From the NCBI RefSeq assembly GCF_005938655.1, contig NZ_VCQT01000044.1, positions 1-64,000 of the forward strand: a DNA stretch of 64,000 nucleotides. The letters are read 5' to 3'. How positions within the stretch are numbered: position 1 is the stretch's first letter; each line of letters begins with the position of its first letter. This DNA is from Alloalcanivorax gelatiniphagus (GTDB lineage Bacteria; Pseudomonadota; Gammaproteobacteria; Pseudomonadales; Alcanivoracaceae). The notes under the pieces were generated by a model. That model was not told where the DNA came from. It did no database searches and saw only the letters and a list, made by a program, of their open reading frames with translations. Positions 1 to 9,586 of this stretch are shown here, one piece after another. Made by a program: the position numbers and the translations under genes.

Positions 1-66
1 CCACACAGATCCGCGTCCCGGATAGAGACCCCTCGCATCGATTTCCCGCCAAAGTGCGATGAACCT

Positions 67-96
67 AAAAAAAGCCACCCGGAGGTGGCCTTCTTT
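67..96 (-). terminator. Rho-independent terminator of the FKBP gene
   Basis: On the minus strand a 6-bp GC stem (GCCACC/GGTGGC, plus-strand 74-79 and 84-89) with a 4-base loop is followed by seven T residues. It lies 22 bases beyond the stop of the minus-strand FKBP gene, where an intrinsic terminator is expected. An A/T-rich run on the other flank means it may also work in the opposite direction. Confidence 0.8.
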
Positions 97-118
97 GTGG
101 GCGTGACGAACCGAGTGC

Positions 119-877
119 TTACTCGCTGTCGGCGTCAGCGCCCTTGGCGGCTTTGTCGTCGCCCTTGTTCTTCACGTCCAGCAGCTGAACTTCGAAGATC
201 AGCACCTGGTTGGGGCCGATATCGCCACCGGCGCCTTGCTCGCCGTAACCCAGTTCCGGCGGCAGGTACAGCTTCCATTTGTCGCCGACTTTCATCATCG
301 GCAGGGCTTCCTGCCAGCCCGGGATGATGTGCTTGAGGCCGAATACCGCCGGCTTGTCACGCTCGATGGAGCTGTCGAACACGGTGCCGTCCACCAGCGA
401 GCCCTTGTAGTGCACTTCCACCGTATCGTCCAGGGTCGGGGATTCGGCGCCTTCCTCACCGGATTCCAGCACTTCGTACTGGAGGCCGCTGTCGGTGGTT
501 TTCACGCCGTCTTTCTTGGCGTTTTCCTCGAGGAACTTCTTGGACTCCTCCAGGTTGGTCTGGGCCAGTTCTTCCTGTTTCTTCTGACGCGCTTCCATCA
601 TGCGGGTCTGATAGTCACGGATCAGCTGGTCCATGTCCTCGCCTTCGGCGAGACGGGATTCCGGATTGTCACCGAAGCCGTCACGAAGACCGGCGATCAT
701 GGCATCCAGATCCAGGTTGTTCATGGCGCTCATCTGTTCGGCGCTGCGGAAGCCAAGGGCATAGGACGCTTTCTGGTCGGCGCTCTCCAGTTTGACATCG
801 TTGCTCTTGTCTTCGTTGTCTCCGCCACAGGCCGCCAGCAGGATACTGCCGGCCAGCACGATTGCGATCTTCTTCAT
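119..877 (-). CDS. FKBP-type peptidyl-prolyl isomerase lipoprotein (Mip/FkpA-like)
   Basis: A 252-residue protein with a lipoprotein signal peptide: the N-terminus ends in the lipobox LLAAC, so Cys-17 would be lipidated. Residues about 30-125 form a charged helical FKBP_N dimerisation region. Residues about 130-235 form the FKBP_C catalytic domain (VEVHYKGSLVDGTVFDSS, GWQEALPMMKVG, LGYG), followed by a hydrophilic Lys/Asp tail. The family catalyses prolyl cis-trans isomerisation and helps fold exported proteins; a periplasmic membrane-anchored location is inferred from the lipobox. GGAGG lies 5 bases before the ATG. It is a single gene with its own terminator. FkpA, FklB and Mip cannot be told apart from the sequence alone. 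Confidence 0.9.
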   Translation of the reverse strand: MKKIAIVLAGSILLAACGGDNEDKSNDVKLESADQKASYALGFRSAEQMSAMNNLDLDAMIAGLRDGFGDNPESRLAEGEDMDQLIRDYQTRMMEARQKKQEELAQTNLEESKKFLEENAKKDGVKTTDSGLQYEVLESGEEGAESPTLDDTVEVHYKGSLVDGTVFDSSIERDKPAVFGLKHIIPGWQEALPMMKVGDKWKLYLPPELGYGEQGAGGDIGPNQVLIFEVQLLDVKNKGDDKAAKGADADSE

Positions 878-1174
878 TCTGCCTCCATTGGCTTACGTTT
901 ATTTTCCCTGCGCCGGTAATCCAGGTCGACGCTACTGGTTAACGCATGACCGCGTTTTCCCCCGATTGGTTCCCTCTTCGTCGATTGCGGGCGGACGAAG
1001 AGGGTTCATTGTGCCTTTCCGCGAGCCACTGTCAAAACCAGGATTGACGAAATCGCCCCCGATGCCGGGCCTTGACGTTTCCGGTATCGGTGGCGATGCC
1101 GGCCAGGGGCCCAACGTCTGTACTAATTATGAGCAGCCAAACCGGTTATAGTGCCTTCGGAGGGGAAGCAGACT

Positions 1175-1924
1175 ATGTCCGATAACATCAATGGCGACCC
1201 CACCCTGGCGCCGTCATCGGCGCGCCGGGTGGCACGCCAGGACGCACGGCGGCTGGTAATTCTGATCGCCAACAGCAAAGGGGGCTGTGGCAAGACCACA
1301 CTGGCCACCAACCTGGCCGCCTATTTCAGCCTCAGCAGCCAGGACGTGACATTACTGGACCTGGACCCGCAGCAATCCGCCACCCAGTGGGTGCGGCTGC
1401 GCCAGGACCCCAGGGTGGAGGCCCTGGGCTGGCCGGCGGACGAGCCGGTGTCGCTGGGCCGCCTGCAGGATCAGCTGCAGCGGGCCCGGGACGTGGTGGT
1501 GATCGATTCACCGGCGGGCATGGACCGGCACACCCTGGACCATCTGCTGCGCGTGGCCCAGGTAGTGCTGATTCCGGTGCTGCCCAGCCCCATCGACATC
1601 CGCGCCACCACCCGCTTCGTGCAGAACGTGATGCTGGCGCCCAGCTACCAACGGCGCCCTCGCCGGCTGGCGGTGATCGCCAACCGGGCGCGCACCCGCA
1701 CCCGCATGTACGAGGCGCTGCGCCAGTTTCTCGCCAGCCTCAAGATCCCCTACCTGGTGACCCTGCGCGATACCCAGCACTACGTGCAATCCATGGCCGA
1801 CGGCGGCAGCATGCTCGACCCCTCCGGCCAGCGGCACCTGGACGACCAGCGCCACTGGCGCCTGATCGGCGAGTGGCTGGAAGTACAGCGCTACCTTATT
1901 CGCTCGCTGCCCGGCTTTCGCTAA
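1175..1924 (+). CDS. ParA family ATPase (orphan)
   Basis: A 249-residue ParA/MinD-type P-loop ATPase. The deviant Walker A motif KGGCGKTT is at residues 35-42, with LDLDPQQSA (Walker A') and VVVIDSPAGMD (Walker B) following. The ATG at 1175 is chosen because GGAGGGG (1159-1165) sits 9 bases upstream; an in-frame GTG at 1151 would place that motif inside the gene. There is no parB, parS or chemotaxis gene nearby, so plasmid or chromosome partition is not supported. ParA-like orphans often position cell-pole or cytoskeletal complexes, but no cargo is visible here. Its end overlaps the convergent DUF2390 gene by 29 bases. Confidence 0.85.
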   Translation: MSDNINGDPTLAPSSARRVARQDARRLVILIANSKGGCGKTTLATNLAAYFSLSSQDVTLLDLDPQQSATQWVRLRQDPRVEALGWPADEPVSLGRLQDQLQRARDVVVIDSPAGMDRHTLDHLLRVAQVVLIPVLPSPIDIRATTRFVQNVMLAPSYQRRPRRLAVIANRARTRTRMYEALRQFLASLKIPYLVTLRDTQHYVQSMADGGSMLDPSGQRHLDDQRHWRLIGEWLEVQRYLIRSLPGFR

Positions 1925-2375
1925 TCGCCGCCAACTGCTCCAGCAGGGTCTGCAGGCCCTCGCATTGCCCCATCTCCGGCACCACCAGCAACAGCCAGCC
2001 CAGCGCCGACTCGCTGCCCTCGCCGGGCACGGTACGGGCCATCCCGGCCAGCTGCTCAAGCAGCAGCCGCTCGCCCTCCAGTTCCGCTTCCTGAATCTGC
2101 CGTTTCAGCTCGCCGGCACCGGCGTCCTCGGCGGCCCGCCGGCGCACCGCCCGCAGCGGCCGCAGGTAGCGCTCCTCGAAGCCTTCGGCGTGGGCGCTCA
2201 GACGCCGGCCCAGGGCCGGGTCCGGCCGGCGGCCGGCGGCGGCCAGCCACAGGGCCACCAGCAGGGTCGCCACCGGCACACCATGGTCGTCCTGCAGCCG
2301 CAGGCAGACCCGTTCCACCCGCTTGTCCCGCCACAGGCGCAGCGCGAATCGCCACAGGGTGGTGTCGTTGTCCAT
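1896..2375 (-). CDS. TIGR02444/DUF2390 family protein
   Basis: A 159-residue Arg/Leu/Ala-rich, mostly helical protein with no signal peptide. It has LWRFALRLWRD near the N-terminus and VPVATLLVALWLAA at residues about 32-46. This matches the small gammaproteobacterial family TIGR02444 (DUF2390), usually encoded beside a YheS-type ABC-F gene, as here where the two genes diverge with about 70 bases between them. No biochemical function is known to me. The match is by pattern recognition, not a search. Confidence 0.65.
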   Translation of the reverse strand: MDNDTTLWRFALRLWRDKRVERVCLRLQDDHGVPVATLLVALWLAAAGRRPDPALGRRLSAHAEGFEERYLRPLRAVRRRAAEDAGAGELKRQIQEAELEGERLLLEQLAGMARTVPGEGSESALGWLLLVVPEMGQCEGLQTLLEQLAAISESRAASE

Positions 2376-2445
2376 ACTGGTCCCCTTCTGTTAACCCGGC
2401 GCTTGGCCTACACTGCGCCGGTCTTGTCCGTCGTAAAACCCGATT

Positions 2446-4347
2446 ATGCTCTCCCTGGAACACATCAATCTGCGCCGTGGCTCCGACCTGTTGCTGGAGG
2501 ACGCCGGCTTTGTGCTGCACAAAGGCGCCCGGGTGGGCCTGGTCGGCAAGAACGGCAGCGGCAAAAGCTCCCTGTTCCGGCTGATTCTCGGTGAGCTGGA
2601 AGCGGACGGCGGCCAACTGCAACGGCCCGCCGACTGGCGCCTGGCCATGATGGCCCAGGAAGTGCCGGCACTGGAACAGCCGGCGCTGGACTATGTGCTC
2701 GACGGCCACCGCCCCCTGCGCCACGCCGAAGCCGCCCTGGCCACGGCCCAGGCGGACGGCGACGACACCGGCATCGCCGCCGCCCATGCCGAGCTGGATG
2801 CCCTGCGCGCCTGGGAACAACCGGCCCGCGCCGCCACCCTGCTGGCCGGGCTGGGCTTTTCCGAGGCCCAGCAGCGGCAACCGGTGAGCGCCTTCTCCGG
2901 CGGCTGGCGCATGCGCCTGAATCTGGCCCAGGTGCTGCTCAGCGACGCCGACCTGATGCTGCTGGACGAGCCCACCAACCACCTGGATCTGGACGCCATT
3001 CTGTGGCTGCAGCAGTGGCTGATCCAGCACCCCGGCGCCCTGATGCTGATCTCCCACGACCGCGCCTTTCTGGACGCCACCGTGAACGAGATACTGCACA
3101 TCGAGCACCGCCGCCTGAAGCGCTACACCGGCACCTATTCCGACTTCGAGCGGCAGCGGGCCGAGCAGCTTTCCCTGCAGCAGAAGATGCATGAGAAACA
3201 ACAGCTGCAGATCGCCCACCTGCAGAAGTTCATCGACCGCTTCAAGGCCAAGGCCACCAAGGCCAAGCAGGCGCAGAGCCGGGTCAAGGCCCTGGAAAAG
3301 CTGGAACGTATCGGCCCCGCCCATGTGGATTCCGAGTTCAGCTTCCACTTTCTCACGCCCGAGCGGCTGCCCAACCCGATGATCGACCTGGACGGGGTCA
3401 CCTGCGGCTACCCGGGCGCGCCGATTCTGGCCGACGTGACCCTGAGCCTGCGGCCGGAGTCGCGCATTGGCCTGCTGGGCCCCAACGGCGCCGGCAAATC
3501 CACCCTGATCCGCACCCTGGTCGGCGAGCTGGCCGCCCTGAACGGCCACCTGAAACGGGACCCGGACCTGGCGGTGGGCTATTTCCACCAGCAGCAGGTG
3601 GACCGGCTGGCCGCCGACGACACGCCCTATCAGCTGATCCACCGCGCTCATCCCAAATGGACCGAGCAGAAGGTGCGCAATGAGCTGGGCTCCTTCGGTT
3701 TCCATGGCGACGCGGTGTTCGATCCGGTGGGCCGCTTTTCCGGTGGCGAGAAAGCGCGGCTGGCGCTGGCCCTGATCGTTCACCAGAAGCCGGCCCTGCT
3801 GCTGCTCGACGAACCGGCCAACCACCTGGACCTGGAGATGCGCGAGGCGCTGACCCTGGCCCTGCAGGAATTCGAGGGCGCCGTGGTGCTGGTGTCCCAC
3901 GACCGTCATCTGCTGGAAACCACCGTGGACGAATTCCAGCTGGTGGCGGAGGGCACCGTGCGTGCCTTCGACGGCGACCTGGATGACTACGCCCGCTGGC
4001 TGCAGCAGTCCCGCCGGGACGCCAACGCGGCGGCCCGCACGGAGCCCGCCGGCGGCCGCGACGACGCCCGCCAGCGCCGCCAGGACGCGGCCAAGCGCCG
4101 CGAGCAGTTGCGCCCGCTGAAGAAGGAAGTGGAAAAGCTGGAGAAGGCCCTGGACCGGGAAAGCGCGGCCCTCACCGAAGTGGAAACCGCCCTGGGCGAC
4201 GAAACCCTCTACACCGACGCCGGCCGCAAGGACGAGCTGCAAAGCCTGCTGGCCCGCCAGGGGGAACTGAAGAGCCAGCACGAAGAGTTGGAGATGGCGC
4301 TGTTGGACGCCATGGAGAGGCTGGAGGCGGCGGAGGCTGAAGTCTGA
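2446..4347 (+). CDS. yheS: ABC-F family ATPase, YheS-like
   Basis: A 633-residue soluble tandem ABC protein without transmembrane segments. The first domain has GKNGSGKSS, the signature FSGGWRMR and Walker B LMLLDEPTNHLDL. A charged linker of about 80 residues follows. The second domain has GPNGAGKST, FSGGEKAR and LLLLDEPANHLDL. The tail (about residues 520-630) is a predicted coiled coil rich in Lys and Glu. ABC-F proteins bind the ribosomal E site and rescue or tune translation; length and order fit YheS rather than Uup or EttA. Its stop is followed after 17 bases by a REP hairpin pair. Confidence 0.88.
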   Translation: MLSLEHINLRRGSDLLLEDAGFVLHKGARVGLVGKNGSGKSSLFRLILGELEADGGQLQRPADWRLAMMAQEVPALEQPALDYVLDGHRPLRHAEAALATAQADGDDTGIAAAHAELDALRAWEQPARAATLLAGLGFSEAQQRQPVSAFSGGWRMRLNLAQVLLSDADLMLLDEPTNHLDLDAILWLQQWLIQHPGALMLISHDRAFLDATVNEILHIEHRRLKRYTGTYSDFERQRAEQLSLQQKMHEKQQLQIAHLQKFIDRFKAKATKAKQAQSRVKALEKLERIGPAHVDSEFSFHFLTPERLPNPMIDLDGVTCGYPGAPILADVTLSLRPESRIGLLGPNGAGKSTLIRTLVGELAALNGHLKRDPDLAVGYFHQQQVDRLAADDTPYQLIHRAHPKWTEQKVRNELGSFGFHGDAVFDPVGRFSGGEKARLALALIVHQKPALLLLDEPANHLDLEMREALTLALQEFEGAVVLVSHDRHLLETTVDEFQLVAEGTVRAFDGDLDDYARWLQQSRRDANAAARTEPAGGRDDARQRRQDAAKRREQLRPLKKEVEKLEKALDRESAALTEVETALGDETLYTDAGRKDELQSLLARQGELKSQHEELEMALLDAMERLEAAEAEV

Positions 4348-4364
4348 TTCCCAGGATCGCGGGG

Positions 4365-4428
4365 GATCGCGACTGAAGTCGCTCCTACAGCGGGGAGCCT
4401 CGTTGTAGGAGCGACTTCAGTCGCGATC
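4365..4428. repeat. REP-like inverted pair
   Basis: Two copies of the window's REP hairpin face each other (4365-4389 and 4404-4428; core GGAGCGACTTCAGTCGC) with a 14-base gap. This is the head-to-head pairing typical of Pseudomonas-type REP doublets. The pair lies between the convergent ends of the ABC-F and DUF502 genes and may protect or terminate both transcripts. The right copy contains the DUF502 stop codon. Confidence 0.85.
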
Positions 4429-5061
4429 AGCCCCCACCTCCGCCGCCTCCCCATGCTTCAACAACGCCGCACTGCCAGCACCACAGGCCACCACGGTCTT
4501 CATCATCTGCTCCACGCCGATATCCGGGCGCCGCTCCACCAGGTTCTCGTCCACGTGGTAAATGAAACCCGAAGTGGGGTTGGGCCCGGTGGGCACGAAC
4601 ACCGACAGCACCCCGTCCTCGTGCCGGGAGGTGATCAAGCCCAGCACCGTCACCGACACCTGCCGCCCGTACAACCACACCCGCGCCACCTCGCCGCGCA
4701 TCAGGCTGTCCTGGCTGCCGCCGAACAGCTGGGTGATCACTTCCTTGACGGTGCGATACCCCGGCACCCGGGCCATGCCCCGCTCTTCCAGCCGCTGCCA
4801 GATCCAGCCGCCCAGCTTGGTGGCCACCAGGGTGCCGACCAGGAAGCAGAACACCACCAGCACCGCCACCACCACCCAGTCGGCGGCGAACTTGGGCAGC
4901 CCGAAGGCACGCACCACCAGCCCGGTGAACGGTGCGATCAGGCTGGTCACCGCGTCGTAAATCCACTTGAAGAAGAACGCGATAATGGAAATGGGCAGCA
5001 GGATCAGCAGCCCGCCCAACAGGGATTTTCGAATAAAAAACCAAACTCGGTTATTGCTCAT
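4417..5061 (-). CDS. DUF502 family inner-membrane protein
   Basis: A 214-residue membrane protein with two hydrophobic segments, about residues 10-33 (LLGGLLILLPISIIAFFF) and 48-70 (VVVAVLVVFCFLVGTLVAT). A cytosolic or periplasmic domain follows, containing the family motifs VPGYRTVKEVITQ and FVPTGPNPTSGF. This is the DUF502 architecture; the role is unknown. The start is the ATG whose AUGA overlaps the greB stop, implying translational coupling; a longer in-frame start would run into greB. The last residues (ADRD) and the stop are encoded by a REP element, so the native C-terminus has probably been replaced. Confidence 0.85.
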   Translation of the reverse strand: MSNNRVWFFIRKSLLGGLLILLPISIIAFFFKWIYDAVTSLIAPFTGLVVRAFGLPKFAADWVVVAVLVVFCFLVGTLVATKLGGWIWQRLEERGMARVPGYRTVKEVITQLFGGSQDSLMRGEVARVWLYGRQVSVTVLGLITSRHEDGVLSVFVPTGPNPTSGFIYHVDENLVERRPDIGVEQMMKTVVACGAGSAALLKHGEAAEVGADRD

Positions 5062-5561
5062 GGGCGTCCATACCAGATGCGATTGATGTACAGACAGCGC
5101 TCGCCGGCGGGGGTTCGTACCCACGCCTCGTCGTCCACCCGTTTGCCCAGCAGGGCCCGGGCCAGGGGCGCGTCGATGCTGATCAGCCCGGCGCTGCCCT
5201 CGGCTTCGTCCGGCCCCACCAGCCGGTAGGTTTCCAGCTTGCCGTCATCATCCTCCAACTCCACCCAGGCGCCGAAGAACACCTTCTCCGGATTCTCCGG
5301 CGGCCGGTCCACCACCGTCATGCCATCCAGCCGCTTACTGAGAAAACGGATGCGGCGGTCGATCTCGCGAAGCTGCTTCTTGCCGTAAATATACTCCGCG
5401 TTCTCGGACCGGTCGCCCTGGGCGGCGGCCTCCTGCACCGATTTGGTAATCGGCGGCCGCTCTTCCTTCCAAAGGCGCTGCAGCTCCTCATTGAGGCGCC
5501 GGTAGCCCTCCGGGGTAATGTACTTGGAAGCGGGTTTGCCTTTCGGTCGCCAACGACCCAT
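5058..5561 (-). CDS. greB: Transcription elongation factor GreB
   Basis: A 167-residue GreA/GreB protein. An N-terminal helical hairpin (about residues 10-80) carries the acidic tip EAAAQGDRSENAEYIYGKK. The YIYGKK form, with a basic patch and RRIRFLSKRL, is the GreB type rather than GreA. A C-terminal FKBP-like domain (about 85-160) includes FFGAWVELEDDDG. It binds the RNA polymerase secondary channel and stimulates transcript cleavage in stalled complexes. It begins 4 bases after the small HTH-like gene and overlaps DUF502 by 4 bases, so the three are probably one operon. Confidence 0.92.
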   Translation of the reverse strand: MGRWRPKGKPASKYITPEGYRRLNEELQRLWKEERPPITKSVQEAAAQGDRSENAEYIYGKKQLREIDRRIRFLSKRLDGMTVVDRPPENPEKVFFGAWVELEDDDGKLETYRLVGPDEAEGSAGLISIDAPLARALLGKRVDDEAWVRTPAGERCLYINRIWYGRP

Positions 5562-5564
5562 GCG

Positions 5565-5813
5565 CTATTCTCCGGTTCGTTCCTCCGGGCCCCGGGTGGC
5601 CGAGCTCCGGGTGGCCGAGCTCCGGGTGGATAGTACCCGCGCGGACACGCCGGTAAGCCGGCTGTATTCGCTCAAGGTGAAGCGCAATCCGCCGCGCAGC
5701 AGTGATACGACCCGATGGATGGGCAGCTCCGGATGATCGTGGATATGACTCAGCACTTCACGACGCCGCTCCACCTGCTCCGCCGGACTCAGCTCGGCGT
5801 AACGCCTATCCAT
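5565..5813 (-). CDS. Small HTH-like protein, C-terminus replaced by a tandem repeat
   Basis: An 82-residue hydrophilic protein. Residues about 35-60 (GGLRFTLSEYSRLTGVSARV) resemble an XRE-type helix-turn-helix as in small antitoxin-like repressors. The recognition helix is followed at once by the low-complexity tail SSATRSSATRG, made by a 15-bp tandem repeat, instead of the usual end of an HTH domain. It may be a decayed regulator. It sits just upstream of greB on the same strand, so it could be an operon leader gene. Function is not established. Confidence 0.5.
   Translation of the reverse strand: MDRRYAELSPAEQVERRREVLSHIHDHPELPIHRVVSLLRGGLRFTLSEYSRLTGVSARVLSTRSSATRSSATRGPEERTGE
5596..5629. 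repeat. 15-bp tandem repeat
   Basis: GTGGCCGAGCTCCGG occurs twice in perfect tandem (5596-5610, 5611-5625) plus four bases of a third unit. The unit is a multiple of three and is translated as SSATR repeats in the small HTH-like protein. It probably arose by slippage or unequal exchange. Confidence 0.85.
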
Positions 5814-5919
5814 GCAAACGGTCCAATTGCCCGGCCAGGTTGTTCGTCCCCGGTCGCAGTCTCTCCACCAGGTCCGAGTCCATGCCCAGGGAGGGCAGGA
5901 TCATACATTTATTGTCCAT
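5806..5919 (-). CDS. Possible 37-residue ORF upstream of the HTH-like gene
   Basis: A short minus-strand ORF starting at the ATG of 5919-5917 and overlapping the start of the HTH-like gene by 8 bases. GGAGG is 12 bases upstream, and a TATAAT hexamer (5942-5937) lies immediately before that. A competing ATG in another frame, closer to GGAGG, gives only an 8-residue peptide. This may be a decayed first gene of a two-gene toxin-antitoxin-like pair or simply leader sequence. No family was recognised. Confidence 0.22.
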   Translation of the reverse strand: MDNKCMILPSLGMDSDLVERLRPGTNNLAGQLDRLHG

Positions 5920-5958
5920 TTGCGCATGATACCTCCATTATAGTCGCCTTGAACGTAG

Positions 5959-7086
<1,128 letters not shown>

Positions 7087-7271
7087 CCCTCCGCTTTTCC
7101 CGTTCTCATCCTTCCCTGCTATTCGCCCCGGGCCCGGCCGGCCCGGGTGCGGTCGGCGGATTTTGCTGACCCACATCAAGGCAACTTTATTGACCCACCT
7201 GTAAAATCCCCCCAACCCCGACCCCTCGGGGCATCACCGACCATGGACAGCCGCTCGCAAGGAGCCCGCCG

Positions 7272-9572
7272 ATGCCCTCCGCTCTCGAACGCCAACCCCT
7301 CGGCATTCTGGTACTGATCGCCAGCCAGGATAGCCGCGCCGATACCGCCGCCGGCCACGCCATCGCCGCCCTGATCCAGGATCTGGAACGCCGCGACATG
7401 ACCGTGGTCACCGCCCTCACCAGCGAGGACGCGGTGGCCATGCTCTCGGCGGAACCGGCCATTCAATGCGTACTCACCAGTTGGAGCCTGCCCGGCGCCC
7501 TTACCCAACATGGCGCCCTGGAGGTATTGTCGAGCCTGCGCGAACGCAGCGCCGAGGTGCCCGCCTTCCTGCTCGCCAGCCGGGAAACGGCCAAGACCAT
7601 TCCCATGCGCGCCATGGAAATGGCCAGCGATTATATCTGGCTGCTGGAAGACACCCCGTCCTTTATCGGCGGCCGCATCCTGGCGGCCATCGAACGCTAT
7701 CGACAGAACGTGCTGCCGCCCATGTTCGGCGCCCTGGTACGCTTCTCCCGGGTCCACGAGTACTCCTGGCACACCCCGGGCCACCACGGCGGCACCGCCT
7801 TTCTGAAAGCGCCGGTGGGGCGCGCCTTCTTCGAGTTCTACGGCGAAAACATGCTGCGCTCGGACCTTTCCATCTCGGTGGGCGAGATGGGCTCCCTGCT
7901 CGATCACAGCGGCCCCATCGGCGCCGGCGAACGCTATGCCGCCCGGGTGTTCGGCGCCGACCGGACCTACTACGTGACCAACGGCTCCTCCACCTCCAAC
8001 CGGGTGATTCTGATGGCGTCGGCGACCCGCGATCAGGTGGTGCTGTGCGACCGCAACTGCCACAAATCCGTGGAACACGCGATGACCCTGTCCGGCGCGG
8101 TGCCCTCCTATCTGGTGCCGAGCCGCAACCATTACGGGCTGATCGGCCCGATCCCGCCGCAACGGCTCACCGCCGAGGCGATCCGCCAATCCATCGCCGC
8201 CAGCCCGTTGTGTCAGGGGCTGGCGGACAGCAATCCGGTGCACGCGGTGATCACCAACTCCACCTACGACGGCCTCTGCTACAAGGTGTCCCGGGTGGAA
8301 GAGCTGCTCGGCGAAAGCGTGGACCGTCTGCATTTCGACGAAGCCTGGTACGGCTATGCCCGCTTCAACCCGATCTACCGGGAACGCTTTGCCATGCACG
8401 GCGAGCCCGGCGAGGATCGCCACGACAAACCCACCCTGTTCGCCACCCAGTCCACCCACAAGCTGCTGGCGGCCCTGTCCCAGGCTTCCATGATCCATGT
8501 CCGCGACGGGCGGCGGCCGATTGAACACAGCCTGTTCAACGAAGCCTTCATGATGCACGCGTCCACCTCGCCGCTGTACAGCATCATCGCCTCCAACGAC
8601 GTCAGCGCCGGCATGATGGACGGCCCCGGCGGCGAACGGCTCACCGGTGACGCGATCCGCGAAGCGGTGGCGTTCCGCCAGGTGATGGCGCGCCTGAACA
8701 CGGAGTACGACGAGAAAGGCGAGTGGTTCTTCGGCGTCTGGCAGCCGGAAACCGCCACCGACCCGATGAGCAAGGAGCGCTACCCGTTCCATGAAGCGCC
8801 GCTGGAGCTGCTCGCCGGCAGCCCGGAATGCTGGACCCTGAAGCCCGGCGAACGCTGGCACGGCTTCAAGGATCTGGAGGCGGATTACTGCATGCTCGAC
8901 CCGGTGAAGGTGTCCATTACCACCCCGGGCATGGGCTTCGACGGCAAGCTGAAAACCTCCGGCATTCCCGCCGCGGTGGTCAGCGCCTATCTGGATGAGC
9001 GCGGTATCGTGGTGGAGAAAACCACCGACTTCACCATCCTGTTCCTGTTTTCCATCGGCATCACCAAGGGCAAGTGGGGCACGCTGATCAACGCCCTGAT
9101 GGCCTTCAAACGGGACTTCGACGCCGACACGCCGCTGCATCGTTGCATGCCCGGGTTCGCTGCCCGCCATGGTCTGAATCCGGATCAGGGGCTGCGCAGC
9201 CTGGCCTGGTCCATGTTCGACGCCATGGCCGCGCTGCGCACCACCGCGCTGATGAGCGAGAGCTTTTCGGTGCTGCCCACCCCGGATCTGTCACCGGTAC
9301 AGGCCTACGAAAAACTGGTGCAGGGCCAGGTGGAGCAATTGCCGCTTTCCGCCCTGGCCGGCCGCACCCTGGCCACCGGCGTGGTGCCCTATCCACCGGG
9401 GATTCCCCTGCTGATGCCCGGCGAGAACGCCGGCCCGGCGGACGGCCCGGTGCTCGGCTACCTGAACGCGCTGCAAGAGTTCGACCGCCGCTTCCCCGGC
9501 TTTGAGCACGACAACCATGGCGTCGAGGTGATCGACGGCACCTACCACCTTTATTGCCTCAAAAACCACTGA
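7272..9572 (+). CDS. PLP-dependent Orn/Lys/Arg decarboxylase
   Basis: A 766-residue fold-type I decarboxylase of the AdiA/CadA/SpeC superfamily. Residues about 1-130 form the receiver-like wing domain, 140-580 the PLP domain and 590-760 the C-terminal domain. The PLP lysine is Lys-397 in TQSTHKLLAALSQ, with HFDEAWYGYARF upstream as the cofactor-contacting segment. AGGAG lies 7 bases before the ATG. It is followed after 14 bases by an AdiC-like antiporter, which suggests an amino-acid/amine exchange system used in acid resistance or polyamine production. Arginine to agmatine is favoured from the antiporter; lysine (LdcA-like) is a real alternative. Confidence 0.88.
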   Translation: MPSALERQPLGILVLIASQDSRADTAAGHAIAALIQDLERRDMTVVTALTSEDAVAMLSAEPAIQCVLTSWSLPGALTQHGALEVLSSLRERSAEVPAFLLASRETAKTIPMRAMEMASDYIWLLEDTPSFIGGRILAAIERYRQNVLPPMFGALVRFSRVHEYSWHTPGHHGGTAFLKAPVGRAFFEFYGENMLRSDLSISVGEMGSLLDHSGPIGAGERYAARVFGADRTYYVTNGSSTSNRVILMASATRDQVVLCDRNCHKSVEHAMTLSGAVPSYLVPSRNHYGLIGPIPPQRLTAEAIRQSIAASPLCQGLADSNPVHAVITNSTYDGLCYKVSRVEELLGESVDRLHFDEAWYGYARFNPIYRERFAMHGEPGEDRHDKPTLFATQSTHKLLAALSQASMIHVRDGRRPIEHSLFNEAFMMHASTSPLYSIIASNDVSAGMMDGPGGERLTGDAIREAVAFRQVMARLNTEYDEKGEWFFGVWQPETATDPMSKERYPFHEAPLELLAGSPECWTLKPGERWHGFKDLEADYCMLDPVKVSITTPGMGFDGKLKTSGIPAAVVSAYLDERGIVVEKTTDFTILFLFSIGITKGKWGTLINALMAFKRDFDADTPLHRCMPGFAARHGLNPDQGLRSLAWSMFDAMAALRTTALMSESFSVLPTPDLSPVQAYEKLVQGQVEQLPLSALAGRTLATGVVPYPPGIPLLMPGENAGPADGPVLGYLNALQEFDRRFPGFEHDNHGVEVIDGTYHLYCLKNH

Positions 9573-9586
9573 GCGGGGGAGCGGCC

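Noticed and set aside
1175-1924. Plasmid-type parAB partition locus
   Set aside because: Only ParA is present; there is no ParB and no parS-like repeats within several kilobases.
2056-4281. 741-codon open frame on the minus strand opposite the ABC-F gene
   Set aside because: It is an antisense shadow of GC-rich codons: Gln/Gly/Ala-rich, no domain, and fully inside a convincing ABC-F gene.
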